A DNA stretch of 64,000 bases from Linum tenue. Its lineage: Eukaryota > Streptophyta > Magnoliopsida > Malpighiales > Linaceae. The stretch covers positions 21,523,684 through 21,587,683 of the forward strand of contig CAMGYJ010000004.1 in NCBI GenBank assembly GCA_946122785.1. The letters are read 5' to 3'. Within the stretch, counting starts at the first letter, position 1, and each line of letters opens with the position of its first letter. Shown here piece by piece: positions 33,216-44,924 of the stretch. Position numbers and translations under genes: made by a program. The notes beneath the pieces were generated by a model. The model did not search any database, was not told the DNA's origin, and saw only the letters and a list, made by a program, of their open reading frames with translations.

Positions 33216-33954
33216 CTAAATAATTAGGTGAAAAATAAAAAAAATTATATTATATTTTTTTTAATTGTCACGTCACTCACTTAACGGTCAACAGTGAGAG
33301 TTGACCGCCACATCAGCAAAAGTTAATGAAGACTAATGATCAGTGACCAAATTTTAACTATTAACCTATTTTAAGTAACTACGGATAGAATAAATTAATT
33401 CAGTAAACTTTACTGTTAATTCAAGTTACCAAACTTGAAATTTAGTCCCCTAAATCATTTGTCTCGAATCAGAGACAACCTCCATCGTTTCTTTCTTCGA
33501 GCTCAAACATATGAAAGTAAGTACCATTGACTACTTGGGGGGAAAGTAAAATTCGCATGCACATCACGCTTGCTGAACGAGCAATGCTTCTTAAAAACAA
33601 TAACATCTGCATACGGTGCTATTGGCTGGACCAAAAACTGCGATATACAGATGCGGCTCAGGCGGGGTTTCGTATGAACCCAAAAACCGCCCCAAGTCGT
33701 TGGCCCTAAATTCTCTTTTATCTGTTAACCAGTGCTGGATTTTTATTTTGACTTCATTACCCAAATCTTCCCAAAACAAGGAGGTGCCTACAAGTCGACG
33801 ACAATACACCATATCACCTAGAATTCAGCCTTATAGCTTATAGGACAGTAATACATGGACCACCTTAACCTCAGAGGCATTAATAAAATTGATAACAAAT
33901 GCCCAAACAATGGCCAGTTACTAGACGCAAAACGGAAAATAGAAGCCGGAAAAC

Positions 33955-36900
33955 TCATCCATCCTCGAGAATCACCCTGTGAACATGCATGCACGAGGAG
34001 CTGCAGTACTTATAATTATATCTGTGGAAAGGAACCAAGCACGATAATGATGCATTACAGCACGAGCAGTTCAGATCGGTTGCTAGTGCTAACCCAACTT
34101 TAGGCTGAGAGGTGCTGCTGTCAGCTGTCGCCGCGGCAGCAGCCATTCTTCTCTCTGCCGCTGCTGCTCGCATCTCCCTCTCTGCAGCTTGTGCTCTGCG
34201 CAGTTCCTCCTGGTGCCCACGGAATCGTGAAAGATATGAGGCTTGCGTTGGATAATATGAATGAATACCAGAAACGTAGGCAGGACCACAGGAGGTTGTA
34301 TATACAGAAATACTAATGATTAATACAAAGTGGCTATGATCCATAATGGTTCGCAGTTCCCTAATAGAGATATCATAAGGAGGACAGGCAATCTAACCTC
34401 TTTAGATAATCTTGATCCACCCTTGTTTACAGATGAAGTCGATTGTAGACTCTGCATGACTGCTGCTGCTGCTGCTGCTGTTGAGGAAGCCTCGGCCTGC
34501 ATCAACATCCAATCTCTTGATGAATGACCGACTAAGGGTAATAACTTTATAATTTGTCTGCAGCCTTTTCCCTCGACCAATATATACATATCAAAGATTA
34601 ATATCCTGTGCACACCTGAGCTTTCTTTTCCCTGGCCTTGCGCAATTTCTTCAATTCTTTTGCTCTTGCTTTCTTTTTGGCATCCTTCTCAGCCTAAATC
34701 ACCCGGAAATATTAACAGTTAGCGACTCGATTTATAATCAATTATCCAATCCCCAGACTACAGAATAGGATAATAAACCTCCACATGGTTGACTTCATGG
34801 TACTGACTACTGAGGATCGGGAATAACCAATATACCCTAATCCAACGCAAGTTCAGATCCTGGAGCCAATCTGAGATGCCAAAATAACAACAGCAAAAAA
34901 GGATAGCTTCTATAAACAATGAACTACCTGTTTAGAAGCTTGCAATTCTTCCATTTCCTTGGTCAAAGGACTGGGAACTTTAGCAGCATGCCAATCCCAC
35001 TTATCTAGGTTCAAGGCCATAAATCGTCTAAAACTATTTCTTGTTTCCTTCTCATTTGCCAGCATGTATGGAGTTCGCCCCCTTTCATCTTTCATGCAAG
35101 GATCCAAACCTTGTTCAAGGAGTTCAAAGACTTTATCAGAATCGCCAGCCTGTGCCGCTTCATGCAAAGGTGTTGTTCTGCCAACATCTTCACCTTCACA
35201 TACTTTTGAGGTAAGCAGATCATTGTCATTTATGGCACTTGAAGAAGCTGCAGCAGTGTCCATATCACCACTCCTATCTTCCAAGTCCTCTAAACTGTGG
35301 CCAGATATGTCGTTGTTTGTCGTGTTGCTACTTGCAACAATGTCCACTGTAGTTTCCGGAGGGGCCCCATTGGCATCCATTTCATATTCAAATTGAGTCA
35401 ACTGGCTGTATATACGCCGAGCTTCTTTGAAAGTAGGCCTCCTAACACTCATTGGTATGTTTCGGACAACAGAATGCTGACAGCTAAAATACACTCTGTC
35501 CCCATCAAATAACAATTGATGATTGCTCGAAGGAGCATGAATGAAAACACAAGAGCAAGCATCAAAATATGGCTTCCAGGCAGTAAGTAGTTCTTGAATG
35601 TCCTACAACATATTAGATAACAGTTGGTAAACTAAATAATTGCAACATCATATGACAAGCATCAAAATAATTGCATAGTTATGTAGACCAAGACTTCTGA
35701 GCGATGAGGAAGATAATTCATGCTCGTCCTCACATGAAAAGCAGTTGCAAGAACCAGCAGACATCCAAATATATATCCATCTACTGAGCACTTGTGGTAG
35801 ATGCTAAATTAGTTTTTATATTCTCAGATTTTTTTGTCGTTTAAGTTGTAATCCTTGATTACTAAAGTTAGTACTTCCATTATGAAAAATGAAATACTTT
35901 ATTAGTTATCTTGGGACTTATTACAGGGGAATACAATTTGGCTTCAGGGTTTTCTACAGAATATGGAACATTTGAATAGAGTGAATTCCTGAGCATTCTG
36001 ACGTTTCTCTTTGAGTCAATTCTAAAAACCCCTTCCAGATGGCTTGTCAAGCTAAGTTCTGCTCCTGGATGGGAAAGTAAGACCTCAAAATCCTAGTTTT
36101 CCTATTGTTCTCCACATTTTCAAGAGACCATCCTAAAACAGATTCCTATACAGAATCTTTTCTTCCCTACATTCTCTTTCCTAATAAACTCTAGGCATCT
36201 CAAACTAATTCTCAACAAAATTATGTAAAACCCTGAACTTAAGGTCCATTACCTTCTTTAAAGCAAGTTCATTATGGCGACGAAGTGAGGCTCCTGCTGA
36301 GTGTGCTGCCCTGCCAGTTCCATCTTTCGATGACTGTTTTTTCCCAGCTTTTGCTCTTACAACATATCTGCACCACAATAGAAGGGTTCAACTTTGTTGA
36401 TGCTCACTAACTCTGCAGGACTGAAAGGTGCACCCAGAGGAAACTGGAGGGACCCCATTCACTTTCAAGTTCACCAACAGAAAGTGACACAAACATTGTT
36501 TTACATGTATTTCCGTTGACAGAGAAGATAAAAGCTTCCATGCTCTCAGTTGATTGCATAGGAAAGAAGTTTCGCTCCAAATTAAAGACATAAATAAAAA
36601 AACACACCTGTGGAAAGTTTTGTGGACCACCACTGAACTACCATCAAACACACAGCCAGCAAAATGCCCACCACTCGCAAGCAACATGATCCTAAAATGC
36701 TGTTTATCTCTATGCTCACAAGTCAAAAACTTCAATCTCTCTATAACTTCACTTTCTGCTAGGCACTGTGGAGAGATGGGAGCTGCTTTACCATTCTCAT
36801 AAGAAATACTTTCAGACTCACTTAGTAATAAACTTTTCCAAAGTGAAATCCTCTCCCCAGATGGAAGGCGGAAAAATAGCTTCTGTTTAGCAGCTCCAAT

Positions 36901-37766
36901 CAATCCCTTTGACACACTAAAGTGTGGCAAGGATCCTCTCTCATCTTCATCTTCATCTTCTGATCCTGAGATGCTGGATATATCGCAGTCTCTTAAACCA
37001 TCCGACGTGAACTCATCAAAATCTTCTTCACTAACAATGCATTTCCCGGCAATACTTAGCTTCACCTAAAAGTTATAAACAAACAATCAAAACCACTTAT
37101 TACAAGCATAAACAAGCAAGACCACAAATACTACACTTGATAACCTTTTTACCGATGCAACCCATCTTCTTAGTTAAAAGTTGCGAAAGATGCAAACATG
37201 CAACAAACATCGTTGTGTTATTCATGTGAGAAGATAAGCCATGATTGAGCTCACATATTGGCTAACATTACTAGTCTGTAGTGCCAACAAGTTACATAAA
37301 ATGTTGACAAAGTATAATTGCCTACATAACATGTAAATTTCTCATACAAGCATGAAACTTGCGCATTTGACTCAAGCTATGGCAATGTTAGAGTTCAATT
37401 AGACACCAAGAGAATATAAAGCGCAAAGTCACCTACATTGATCCGATGGATATCTGATTTGAAATGCGAGCGCTGGTCATGAAGTGACTCGAATTCAGCC
37501 TTGCAAGTATTACAGGTCCATCTAGTTACTGTCACTGCGGCTTTGGAGCTTGCCTCTTCGTCGCCATCCCTGTGTTCCGGATGGTCATCAAGGTTTTGAT
37601 TCTCAGACTTGTCAACGGCCTCGTAGAATGAAGCTGCAGACGGGGAAAGCAAGGAGCACGAATCAAAGAAGTCCGGGGGAACATCGAAGATGGAGCGGTA
37701 CCGCTTTCCCGGCGTCGGCTTGATAGCCGTCATGGATTTGGCGATCAGAAGAGGTTCTCCAGCCAT
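33955..37766 (-). CDS. ANKZF1: ANKZF1/Vms1 homologue: VLRF1-domain peptidyl-tRNA hydrolase of ribosome quality control (669 aa, 7 exons)
   Basis: Exons (minus): 37766-37437, 37065-36608, 36367-36253, 35602-34928, 34693-34616, 34496-34398, 34209-33955. All junctions are GT-AG and in phase. Domains: C2H2 finger (C85, C88, H101, H107), VLRF1 domain (about 215-345; FAGCVFDG, then AGKKQSSKDG, where Q274 is my candidate for the catalytic Gln, then HSAGASLRRHNE), ankyrin repeats (about 443-490, TPLHEAAQAGD), a charged Lys-rich coil (527-552), a VCP/Cdc48-interacting motif (R596-x5-AA-x2-R606) and a C-terminal Cys/His cluster (CSCCNASL, YKYCSSSCMHVH). In yeast and human, Vms1/ANKZF1 releases nascent chains from peptidyl-tRNA on stalled 60S subunits and links to Cdc48. 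The plant role is inferred from that. The start is the first in-frame ATG that begins the conserved part. It is the only intact host gene here. Confidence 0.92.
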
Positions 37767-37990
37767 TGAATTGGAGACCTTCCGTTTTAAAGCCCTACCT
37801 AAGTCGTTTCCCGACGAGTATTTGGCATAATCAACGTCTGTATAGTAGGGGATAATATTTAAAGCCACTATAAACCGACATGGGCTGCATGATTGGGCCT
37901 TCTGACAGTCTTTGCGGGCTTCTGGAGTTGACAGTTTTTTCGGCCTCTCTGGGCTTCTGGCGTTGGATTGGTATGATATCATAAAACTTA
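37767..37990 (-). promoter_or_regulatory. 5' flank of the ANKZF1 homologue
   Basis: Only about 220 bp separate the ATG from a palindromic MITE. The sequence (minus strand) contains a CCCTAC-rich leader and GGGCTTC/GGCCC motifs (37880-37950) of the kind seen in plant housekeeping promoters (telo-box/site II-like). No clear TATA box was seen. The start of transcription is not determined. Confidence 0.35.
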
Positions 37991-38518
37991 ATATTTTATT
38001 TTGGTCCGAACTATAACCATATAATCAATTTTGGTCTGTAGTTTCAGAAATTAACATCCTAACATCTACTGGTCTGACACATAATTTGACTGTCAATTTG
38101 GACGGCCAACACCATTGACCGTTAGTCAACATGCCATGTCAGCCTAAAATTCATTAAAAAATTCAATTTCAATTTTTTCTAATTTCTGTTATTTATCATT
38201 TTCAAGTTAACCAAAAAATAAAATTTAAACAATTTGAAATAATTTGAAATTTTTTGGTTAATTTGATAATGATAAATAATAGAAATCAGAAAAAATAATT
38301 TGAATTTGAATTTTTAATGATTTTTAGCCTGACGAGGCAATGACATGGCGTATTGACTAACGGTCAATGGTGTTGACCGTCCAAATTAACGGTCAAACCA
38401 TGTGTCGGGCCAATTGAGTCTATATGCTGCATAGTTGAGACCAAGATGTTAATTTCTAAAACTACGGGCCAAAGTTGATTATATGGTTATAGTTCAGGCC
38501 AAAATAAGATATTAACCC
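37991..38518. mobile_element. Palindromic MULE-type MITE (528 bp), 9-bp TSD TAAAACTTA
   Basis: The two halves are reverse complements over almost their whole length (for example 'tattttggtcc..actataaccatataatca' against 38515-38470, and 'ttgaccgttagtcaa' in both halves). The centre is 'ggttaa...ttaacc' with AT-rich sequence. The exact duplication TAAAACTTA lies at 37982-37990 and 38519-38527. A 9-bp TSD indicates a Mutator origin. Confidence 0.85.
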
Positions 38519-38957
38519 TAAAACTTACTAGTTTCGTTCCCGGGCGGTGAGTCTCCGTGGATCATTTACTCTCCTTCAAGGTTGTTAAACCCCTATCGGG
38601 CCCCTGGTTGGACCCGGTCTGATCTAAATCGGGCTTCAAAACGGCCTCCAGAAAGCTCTCCTAGTCTGAGTCCTAAAGAATGAGAAGAAGAGAGAGGAAA
38701 TGAAGGAGGGGGAAAGAAGGAAGGAAGATGATGGGTGAATCATGGAAGTTAGGTAGGTCTTATTTTGTGGAAAATAAGTTTTTAATAGATATATGTAAGA
38801 TAAATTTCATTTTAGATGGTTCACGAAATAGGGGGAGAAAATTGGAGAGATGAAGAAAAATTTAGAGAGAGTGAAAATTTGAAGATAGGAAAACAATGAG
38901 GAGACAGTAGTGTTCATTTTTAAGAGAGAAAAAATGGGGGAAAAGAGACCCAAAAAG
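38519..38957. other. Spacer without recognised gene
   Basis: 38580-38660 has 'aaggttgttaaacccctatc' followed by C/G-rich repeats like one end of a hAT MITE, but a partner end was not found. 38690-38950 is purine-rich (GAGAGA, GGGGGAAA). No ORF. Confidence 0.4.
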
Positions 38958-39752
38958 CAGTGTTATTAAGACCGGGCCGAGCCGGCCGGACCGCTAAAGC
39001 CATCACCCGGCCGCAAAACCGACTCGAGCCATTCATTTAACCGCTCGAACTAGTCGCTCGGTTTTTCCCCTTCCGGCCGTTCTATTTAATAAAAAAAATG
39101 AAAAAGCAAAATCGAAAATTGAAAACGAAATGGGCAAAATCGTGGGGTTGGGAAAGAAACCGTAACTCTAATTTAGTCTTCGTCTTCGACTCTTCGTGAA
39201 CAGAGGGAGAAGAGCGGCGCCAGACCCAACCGCCGTCAACACTTCCCGTCTCGGCTTCCCGTCGGCATCGTCGCCATTCCCAATCATCGTAGAAGCTCCC
39301 AGCTTGCCATCGCAGTCTCCGTCCCCAGCCCCTTTTCCCGTAGAAATTCCTCCGTGTCGTCGTCACTTCCCGTCCCGCCGCTTCCCGTCGCCATCCCAAG
39401 TCCTTGTAGCGGTGTAGCCGCTCCCCGCTCACAACTCGCCAGTCCCCGTCCCCTCTTCCCGTAGATGCTCCTCTTATGCCATCGCCATAGGTTTGAATCA
39501 AGCACAGCCGTGCTTCGGGGTTGAATTTTAGAACTTTTGGTACTCATGTTTTGGAATTGTTAAGAGTTACGAGTGTAATTTACTAATTTATTCATGGTTT
39601 ACCATGATTAAGAAGTGTCCACTATTTATACTGATTGTTTATTAGGTACCGGTTTTCCGACGGTTTTTAAATGGTTTAATGTTGGTTGGACCGTTAAAGA
39701 CCAAGTCGTTCACGTTATCGGGTCATACTCCGATTCGCTTTTGACAACATTG
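38958..39752. mobile_element. Non-autonomous hAT-type element (795 bp)
   Basis: The ends are CAGTGTTATTAAGACCGGG and, reversed, CAATGTTGTCAAAAGCG. An 8-bp flank is CCAAAAAG on the left (38950-38957) and CGAAAAAG on the right (39753-39760), one mismatch. Sub-terminal zones contain 'ggccggaccgctaa' and 'ttggaccgttaaag' type motifs. A GC-rich stretch at 39180-39480 is gene-like, but no domain could be named. Confidence 0.7.
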
Positions 39753-40149
39753 CGAAAAAGAGACAATAGTCGTTTTCCCCCAAATTGAATAAGGGAGGCA
39801 ACTGGTATAAATTCCCTCCACTTTGTCCCAGTTTTTTCCCCACCCTAGATTTTTCCTCCTTTATGAACAGAGGGTTAGGTTCCTCTCCCAATATAAACTA
39901 GTGGAATTTTACAAGATTTTTAGCATTTGAAATTTCCATCCCTCCCCTTAATTATCTCCAAGGGTGTAGTGATAATTTTTCTTTCTTTTTACCGCACCTT
40001 TTTATTTTAAATAGTGTCCCTCTCTATTTTCGGCAACTGTCCACACTAATTTACTTTTTTGGATACGTAAATAACGATAACTAATTCCAAAGGCCAAAGT
40101 CATTAGTGATCAAATTTTTTTTTCAAAGTCAGTGTTGAAAAGATAGTCA
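39753..40149. other. Spacer without recognised gene
   Basis: AT-rich sequence with T/C tracts. I see nothing that can be named. Confidence 0.4.
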
Positions 40150-40959
40150 CAAGGAGGAAGAAAGGAAAACGCGGGAGTCGACCAATAGTCGAACTCCCGA
40201 CGAGAGGGCCTTTTGTGCCACATGATGGGCATCCCTATTTAGTCGACGAGAAACAAATCAGTAAGAAAACCGACTGAAGTGAGAAACTAAGCTCCGAGTA
40301 TCCTCGAATAGAGCTCCACCCCGATCATGCGCCAAGTCGCCTCCCACTATCCCGGCGTATCAATTGTTGTGAATCCCCATGAAATTTGACAGAGACAAAG
40401 GAATGTGTCAGGCACCACTATATGGCCTCCAGTATAACAAATGGATCTTGTAATCCTTCATAACACTTACCAAAAGCAAAGAAAATATTACCTGACGATT
40501 GGAAACCCACAAAGCCAATACTACCTTCGTGACTATGGTTGACCGCACCATCAAACTAAATATTAATAGTGTTCAAGGGGTTCCTTCAACATCAGGGGCG
40601 TCATTTCCAAGTGCTCCATTAAATCTCATCTAAAGGCCACCTAGTCGACAAGATAGCCGCCACCGATCGACTATTGTGCAAATGAATCTTCACCTGCAAA
40701 ATGAGCAAACAAAGGTCCCTACTAGGACGGGACTAGATAGTGTGACAACACTATATTTGTTGTTATTATAACAACACTGGTCTCCAACCAATAGGAAGCT
40801 AGGATTGTGATGACTTTTTATTAGCTTAGTTGACCTAGTGTAAAATCAAAACATGGGTATAATTGTCGTCATGAAAAATATATTTAGATAATAATAAAAA
40901 AATAAAAAATATTTTTTTATTTTCTCCCCTAAATTTTGGTCGCCGGAATTCTGCCACCG

Positions 40960-41105
40960 TTCGCCGGAAACTTGTCGCCGGTCACCGGAATATGCTTACC
41001 AACATCGGAATATGCTTATCGGCGTCGGAATATGCTTACCAGCGTCGGAATCTAGTCATCGGGGCCGGAATATGCCTATCGCCGCCGGAATCCAATCACT
41101 GACGG
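40960..41105. repeat. Minisatellite of about 21-bp units
   Basis: Variants of 'cgtcggaatatgcttaccag' repeat about six times. The unit starts around 'gccggaat'. Confidence 0.75.
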
Positions 41106-41139
41106 TCATCGGAGTTTGGTCAACGGTCAACGACCACCG

Positions 41140-41690
41140 GATGTTATGATCTGCATTGTGAGATTTATGGTTTGGTTTCTCATATTTTTTGTATGCCTTT
41201 TGTGGTTTGCATTAAGAAGTTTCTGGCTTGCTTTCAAAAAAATTATGGTTTGCTTTGCGGGGTTTCTGGTTTGTATTATGAGGTTTCTGGTGTGCTTTCG
41301 AAAATTTTGTGGTTTGCTTTGTGAGGTTTGTGGTTTGTTTTAATAGATTTTTGGTCTGCATTAGGACGTTTTTGGTTTGTTTTTGTGGTTTGCTTTAACG
41401 TGTTTGTGGTTTGCATTATGAGGTTTCTGGTGTATTTTTGAAAATTATGTGGTTTGCTTTGTGAGGTTTCGGGTATGTTTTAGAGCATCTGCGGTTTGGT
41501 TTACGAGGTTTTTGATATGCTTTATGTAGTTTGTTTTATTGCGTTTGTGGTTTGCATTAGAATGTTTCTGATGTGTTTCAGAAATATTTGTGGTCTACTT
41601 TGTGATGTGTATGGTCTGCTTCTGAAAATTTATGATATGCATTAAAAGGTTTATGGTGTGCTTTAGAAACACATTTGTGGTGTTTCATGC
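41140..41690. repeat. Minisatellite of 'tttgtggtttgctttgtgag' type
   Basis: About 550 bp of G/T-rich repeats (gtttctggtttgcattatgag and variants) on the plus strand. Unit length varies between about 24 and 60 bp. The frame 41116-41343 here is only a by-product of the repeat. Confidence 0.75.
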
Positions 41691-42740
41691 TTGCTTAACG
41701 AAATTTGTGGCAATGTATTATCATCCCACTATACTTATCACCAACAATATGCGTTCATATACAAAATCATCATCATCCCAAGCCTAAAGCAACAACTAAT
41801 ACATATAAACAAGGGGAACGCGTCGAGCTCGCGTGAAGTGAGCAAGCATATCGGACTATGGCATACCATATTTCCGGCCCACCAAACAAACCACCATTGC
41901 CTGCTACCCTCTTCGCTGGTTTCTTCGTCAACAACTACCAGGTGAGTTTCAGACACCTTGATTCGAACGCACATCTACAACTCTCTTCGAAAAGGAATTT
42001 TCTATTCAACCGCTTCTATTTTGTAGTCCTTGTATTACCTGGTGACGGCTGTCAATGGTGAGATTCGGTGAGGCGAAATCATTAGACCGCGATGGCCTCA
42101 CTGCTGGCTATTTGTAATCGCAGCTGCAATCATGGCGAACGGAGTACCGATGCTCCATAAAAAAGAGCTCCCCGCACCGGCATCGGAATCTGGTAAACCT
42201 GGCCTTCATCCGGCAACCGGAGCACCGATTACGCCCTTGCTCGCTGATGATGACTTCTGCTTTTTGATGCCAATGTTGTCTAGCGGAGGCCAGCAATCGC
42301 GCCCGGGAAAAAACGAGATATGGTGGCGGAAGGAACAAAGAAGAGGAGAGGCAGAAGGCTAGTAGGGGGGGGGGGGAGATGATAAGGAGATGGTGGCGTG
42401 GCTTTGACCGGGAGAGAGGCGGCTAGTGCTATGGCAGATAGATCTGAACGCCGTTTGTTGCTGGGAGGGAGAGATAAGCCGCGCTACGGAGGAAATTTAG
42501 AATTTATTTAATTATTTTAATTTTGTTATTTCTTAGTTGTTTTACCTTTTCACCCCTCCGAAAATTGATGTTACTATAACAATAGTATCCGCTCCCTACT
42601 AGGACACTCCAGGCCAAAGAGCCAACAAGTCAACATAGACACAAGGCAGCAATTCGCCCTTGAAATAGAGTACCAGGTCATCGGGAAATCCTAGATAACC
42701 GGCACCACCCAATACACACCTAAATTTTTTTTTCCTTTTT

Positions 42741-44175
42741 AATAAAAGGTACAACCTAAATTTCGGGGACCTAACAATTTGCAAGTATATAAATTTAAAA
42801 AGAAGGCAATAGATACATATGAGAAAAATAAAAAAAGTTGGAAAGAATAATTAAAAAAAATTAAAGAATGAAGGATAATTATTAAGGGAAGGAAAGAAAT
42901 AATAATAATAATAAAGAAAAAAATAAATGAGAAAGGAATACTTATCTGAACTGTCGACCAAGAAGCGTAACCGCCACCTCGTTCGTGATTGTAACCTACA
43001 AGACCGCATTCAGGCATGCGGGGGAGATGATTCGTCGGCAGCCTAATCTCCGAGCAACCGAAGGAGACAATCCCAATTTCGGAATAATTCCCAGGCGAAA
43101 TCCTAATTACAAGACAATTCGACGATGCTGGTAGCTAGCGGAAGTATTTGAGAGTCCGGAGATCGCACTTGAGAGGAGCAAGTCGCAGCCTCGTCTCCCT
43201 CGCAAGTCGCATCCTCATTGCCTCCGGCCATTTTCACCCACCACCTCTACCTTTTGGAGATTTGCAGGGGATGAGCGGATTGCCCACTTCTCTTAGCCAC
43301 AGAATTGAAGGCCCACTTCTTTTGGAGAGTTTTCATCGCCGGTAGCCGCCTCCCGCCGCTTCTCTGCTTCATTGTCGGATAAGAAAGAGCAACGGATCTG
43401 AAATCATCCGGCTCCGCATCCCTATCCGCCGTCGAGTACCGGAAGGAAAAGGCAACAAAGAGCCTGACTCTGTCGAGTACCGGATCTGAAATCATCCGGC
43501 TCCACATCCCTATCTCTATCGCGACCTTACTTCGTCGAAAATCCCAGTGATCAATTGCTTTTCGCTAAAAATTTTGAACCCGATAATTTTTCATAATAAT
43601 TTGGGCTCATTAATTAAACAAACACAAGCACCATCTTTTTACTATTTACAACAACAGAACCCACTGTTTGAGAAACCTTATCGTACCAGCAAGTCGAATA
43701 AGAAATATCGGATACTGAATCCAAAATGGTAGATGATTTTAGCAGTAGGAAATGGTTGAATCACGATTAAATCACAGTTTTAGTACAAAATACCCTACCA
43801 TTGACGTTTTCATTATAACTATCAGTAAGGTTTCACAATCCTTGAATAGAACACCATTATTGTACTTGTTTTTTGTCAACTCCTTTGTTCATTCCGCTAA
43901 AGGCCCGTCAATAAAATTGATAAGTCTCCAAAAATTTCCACACCCACAATTCTTATAATCTTATCGATAAAAAAATTCGTTTTCCGTTGGTGGTGAGCCC
44001 CAAAAATCGAACCTAAACTGTGATAAATATTCTCATCTCCATATTATCACTAGACAAGCACTTGAATTATAAAAAACATATTCATTTCCAAAGTTTGATT
44101 TCTCCTGTCTTTCTGACTTTCAGTGGGGATAGATAGTTGGCATTTTGAGGTCCATGTAGTATGTATAGGGCGATG
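42741..44175. other. Unassigned spacer
   Basis: 42790-42940 is purine-rich. 43390-43510 contains a direct repeat of about 30 bp ('ggatctgaaatcatccggct' at about 43398 and 43483). The remainder is AT-rich with no supported gene. Confidence 0.4.
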
Positions 44176-44245
44176 AATCTGTAATTTTTTTGCAAGTGCT
44201 ATATAAGAAATAATTTACACAAACCATTGAAAAGATCAAATGTTT

Positions 44246-44519
44246 TGTAACATCTCGAACCTTTTCCCGATAAGATACTGTCCGCTTTGGGCCTCTACAC
44301 CCGCACGGTTTTCGACTTGGGGTGCAATTCAGGGTGACTTCCCATAAGGTCACCCATCCTTGTTGTACTCCACACTGATCACGTTTAACTTCGGAGTTCT
44401 CACAAGAACTCCTCCATTACACCCCAAAACGCGTCTTGTCAATTAAGGCCGGTTTCTTACTTATGAAACATGGATCTCTCACGTGCTTTGTCGATGTGGG
44501 ATTTGCCTAAGGTGTTACA
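44246..44519 (-). repeat. Cassandra LTR, minus orientation (274 bp)
   Basis: Read on the minus strand it starts TGTAACACCTTAGGCAAATC and ends GAGATGTTACA. It carries a 5S-rRNA-like core, the hallmark of Cassandra TRIM elements. It is nearly identical to the plus-oriented copy at 44925-45198. A purine-rich tract (AAGGGGGGTGTA) precedes it, as for a 3' LTR. Confidence 0.85.
44319..44425 (-). ncRNA. 5S rRNA-like sequence inside the Cassandra LTR (minus copy)
   Basis: This is the mirror copy of 45019-45125. The segment AGAACTCCGAAGTTAAACGT and the block GGATGGGTGACCT correspond to conserved parts of plant 5S rRNA, including the internal pol III promoter region. Confidence 0.8.
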
Positions 44520-44924
44520 TACACCCCCCTTGGGACTCAACGCCCTCGTTGAGGTTTCCCTTCCATCACAAACTTGGCCTGTTGCGGAGCTGATTTAAGA
44601 GCTTATGGAAGCTGTCCACGAAGCCTCTCGACGTTATCTGAGTGTGGTGCTTCTCTAATTCGCCGAACCTGTTCTTGGAAATCTCGAATGGTGGTTGTGG
44701 GGTACGAGGAGGCGGAAGGGATCCGTGGTCGGCGAAGCAGCCGCCTTGGATTGGGGGTCTCGACTTGAAAAAAAATAAAAAGGGGAAGAAGAGAGCTAGG
44801 GGCAACGAGGGGTTCAACCCCAATCAAGTGGCTATCATCATTGCCATAGGTGCAAACGGTGGAAGCTTGAGGCAGGCTCATCCAAAGAGGAAGTAGACAA
44901 AAAAAATGCAAGGGGGGGGGGGTA

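Larger units (their letters stand above)
31468..33449. mobile_element. Pack-MULE-like element with about 220-bp TIRs
   Basis: 31470-31690 and 33225-33446 are inverted repeats (for example 'cggtcaactctcactgttga', 'taacttttgctgatgtg' and 'atttattc.atccgtagt'). The probable TSD is CTAAATCA (31460-31467 and 33451-33458), with a possible ninth base differing, so the exact ends are uncertain by 1-2 bp. Inside are a hAT MITE, the 3' end of an NF-YB gene and a stretch of organelle-like sequence. Carrying pieces of host genes between long TIRs is characteristic of Pack-MULEs. Confidence 0.78.
40729..42592. mobile_element. 1.86-kb insertion bounded by 13-bp direct repeats
   Basis: TCCCTACTAGGAC occurs at 40716-40728 and 42593-42605. 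The inner ends (GGGACTAGATAGTGTGACAA on the left and, reversed, AGCGGATACTATTGTTATAG on the right) are weakly similar and may be a degenerate TIR. Both ends carry 'ttattataacaa'-like motifs. It contains two minisatellites. The class is uncertain; a MULE-like element is possible. Confidence 0.6.
40150..42740 (-). pseudogene. RNase H-like (RVT_3) retroelement fragment, split by a later insertion
   Basis: On the minus strand 40560-40180 reads FDGAVNHSHEGSIGFVGF, then FFAFGKCYEGLQDPFV and HGDSQQLIRRDSG. This is the pattern of the plant RNase H-like domain often at the end of LINE-type or stand-alone reverse-transcriptase genes (D-G-x...G-x-G-x-V, then the G-D-S motif). Upstream (42740-42606) the same strand reads GYLGFPDDLVLYFKGELLP, which may be part of the same frame. 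Both pieces are separated by the insertion at 40729-42592. Several stops are present. A similar short tract occurs at 23520-23620. Confidence 0.6.

Noticed and set aside
34959..35396. Plus-strand 145-aa frame opposite the ANKZF1 homologue
   Set aside because: It is the antisense shadow of exon 4, which encodes a conserved protein.
41116..41343. 75-aa hydrophobic frame rich in Phe, Leu and Cys
   Set aside because: Translation of a G/T-rich minisatellite, not a membrane protein gene.
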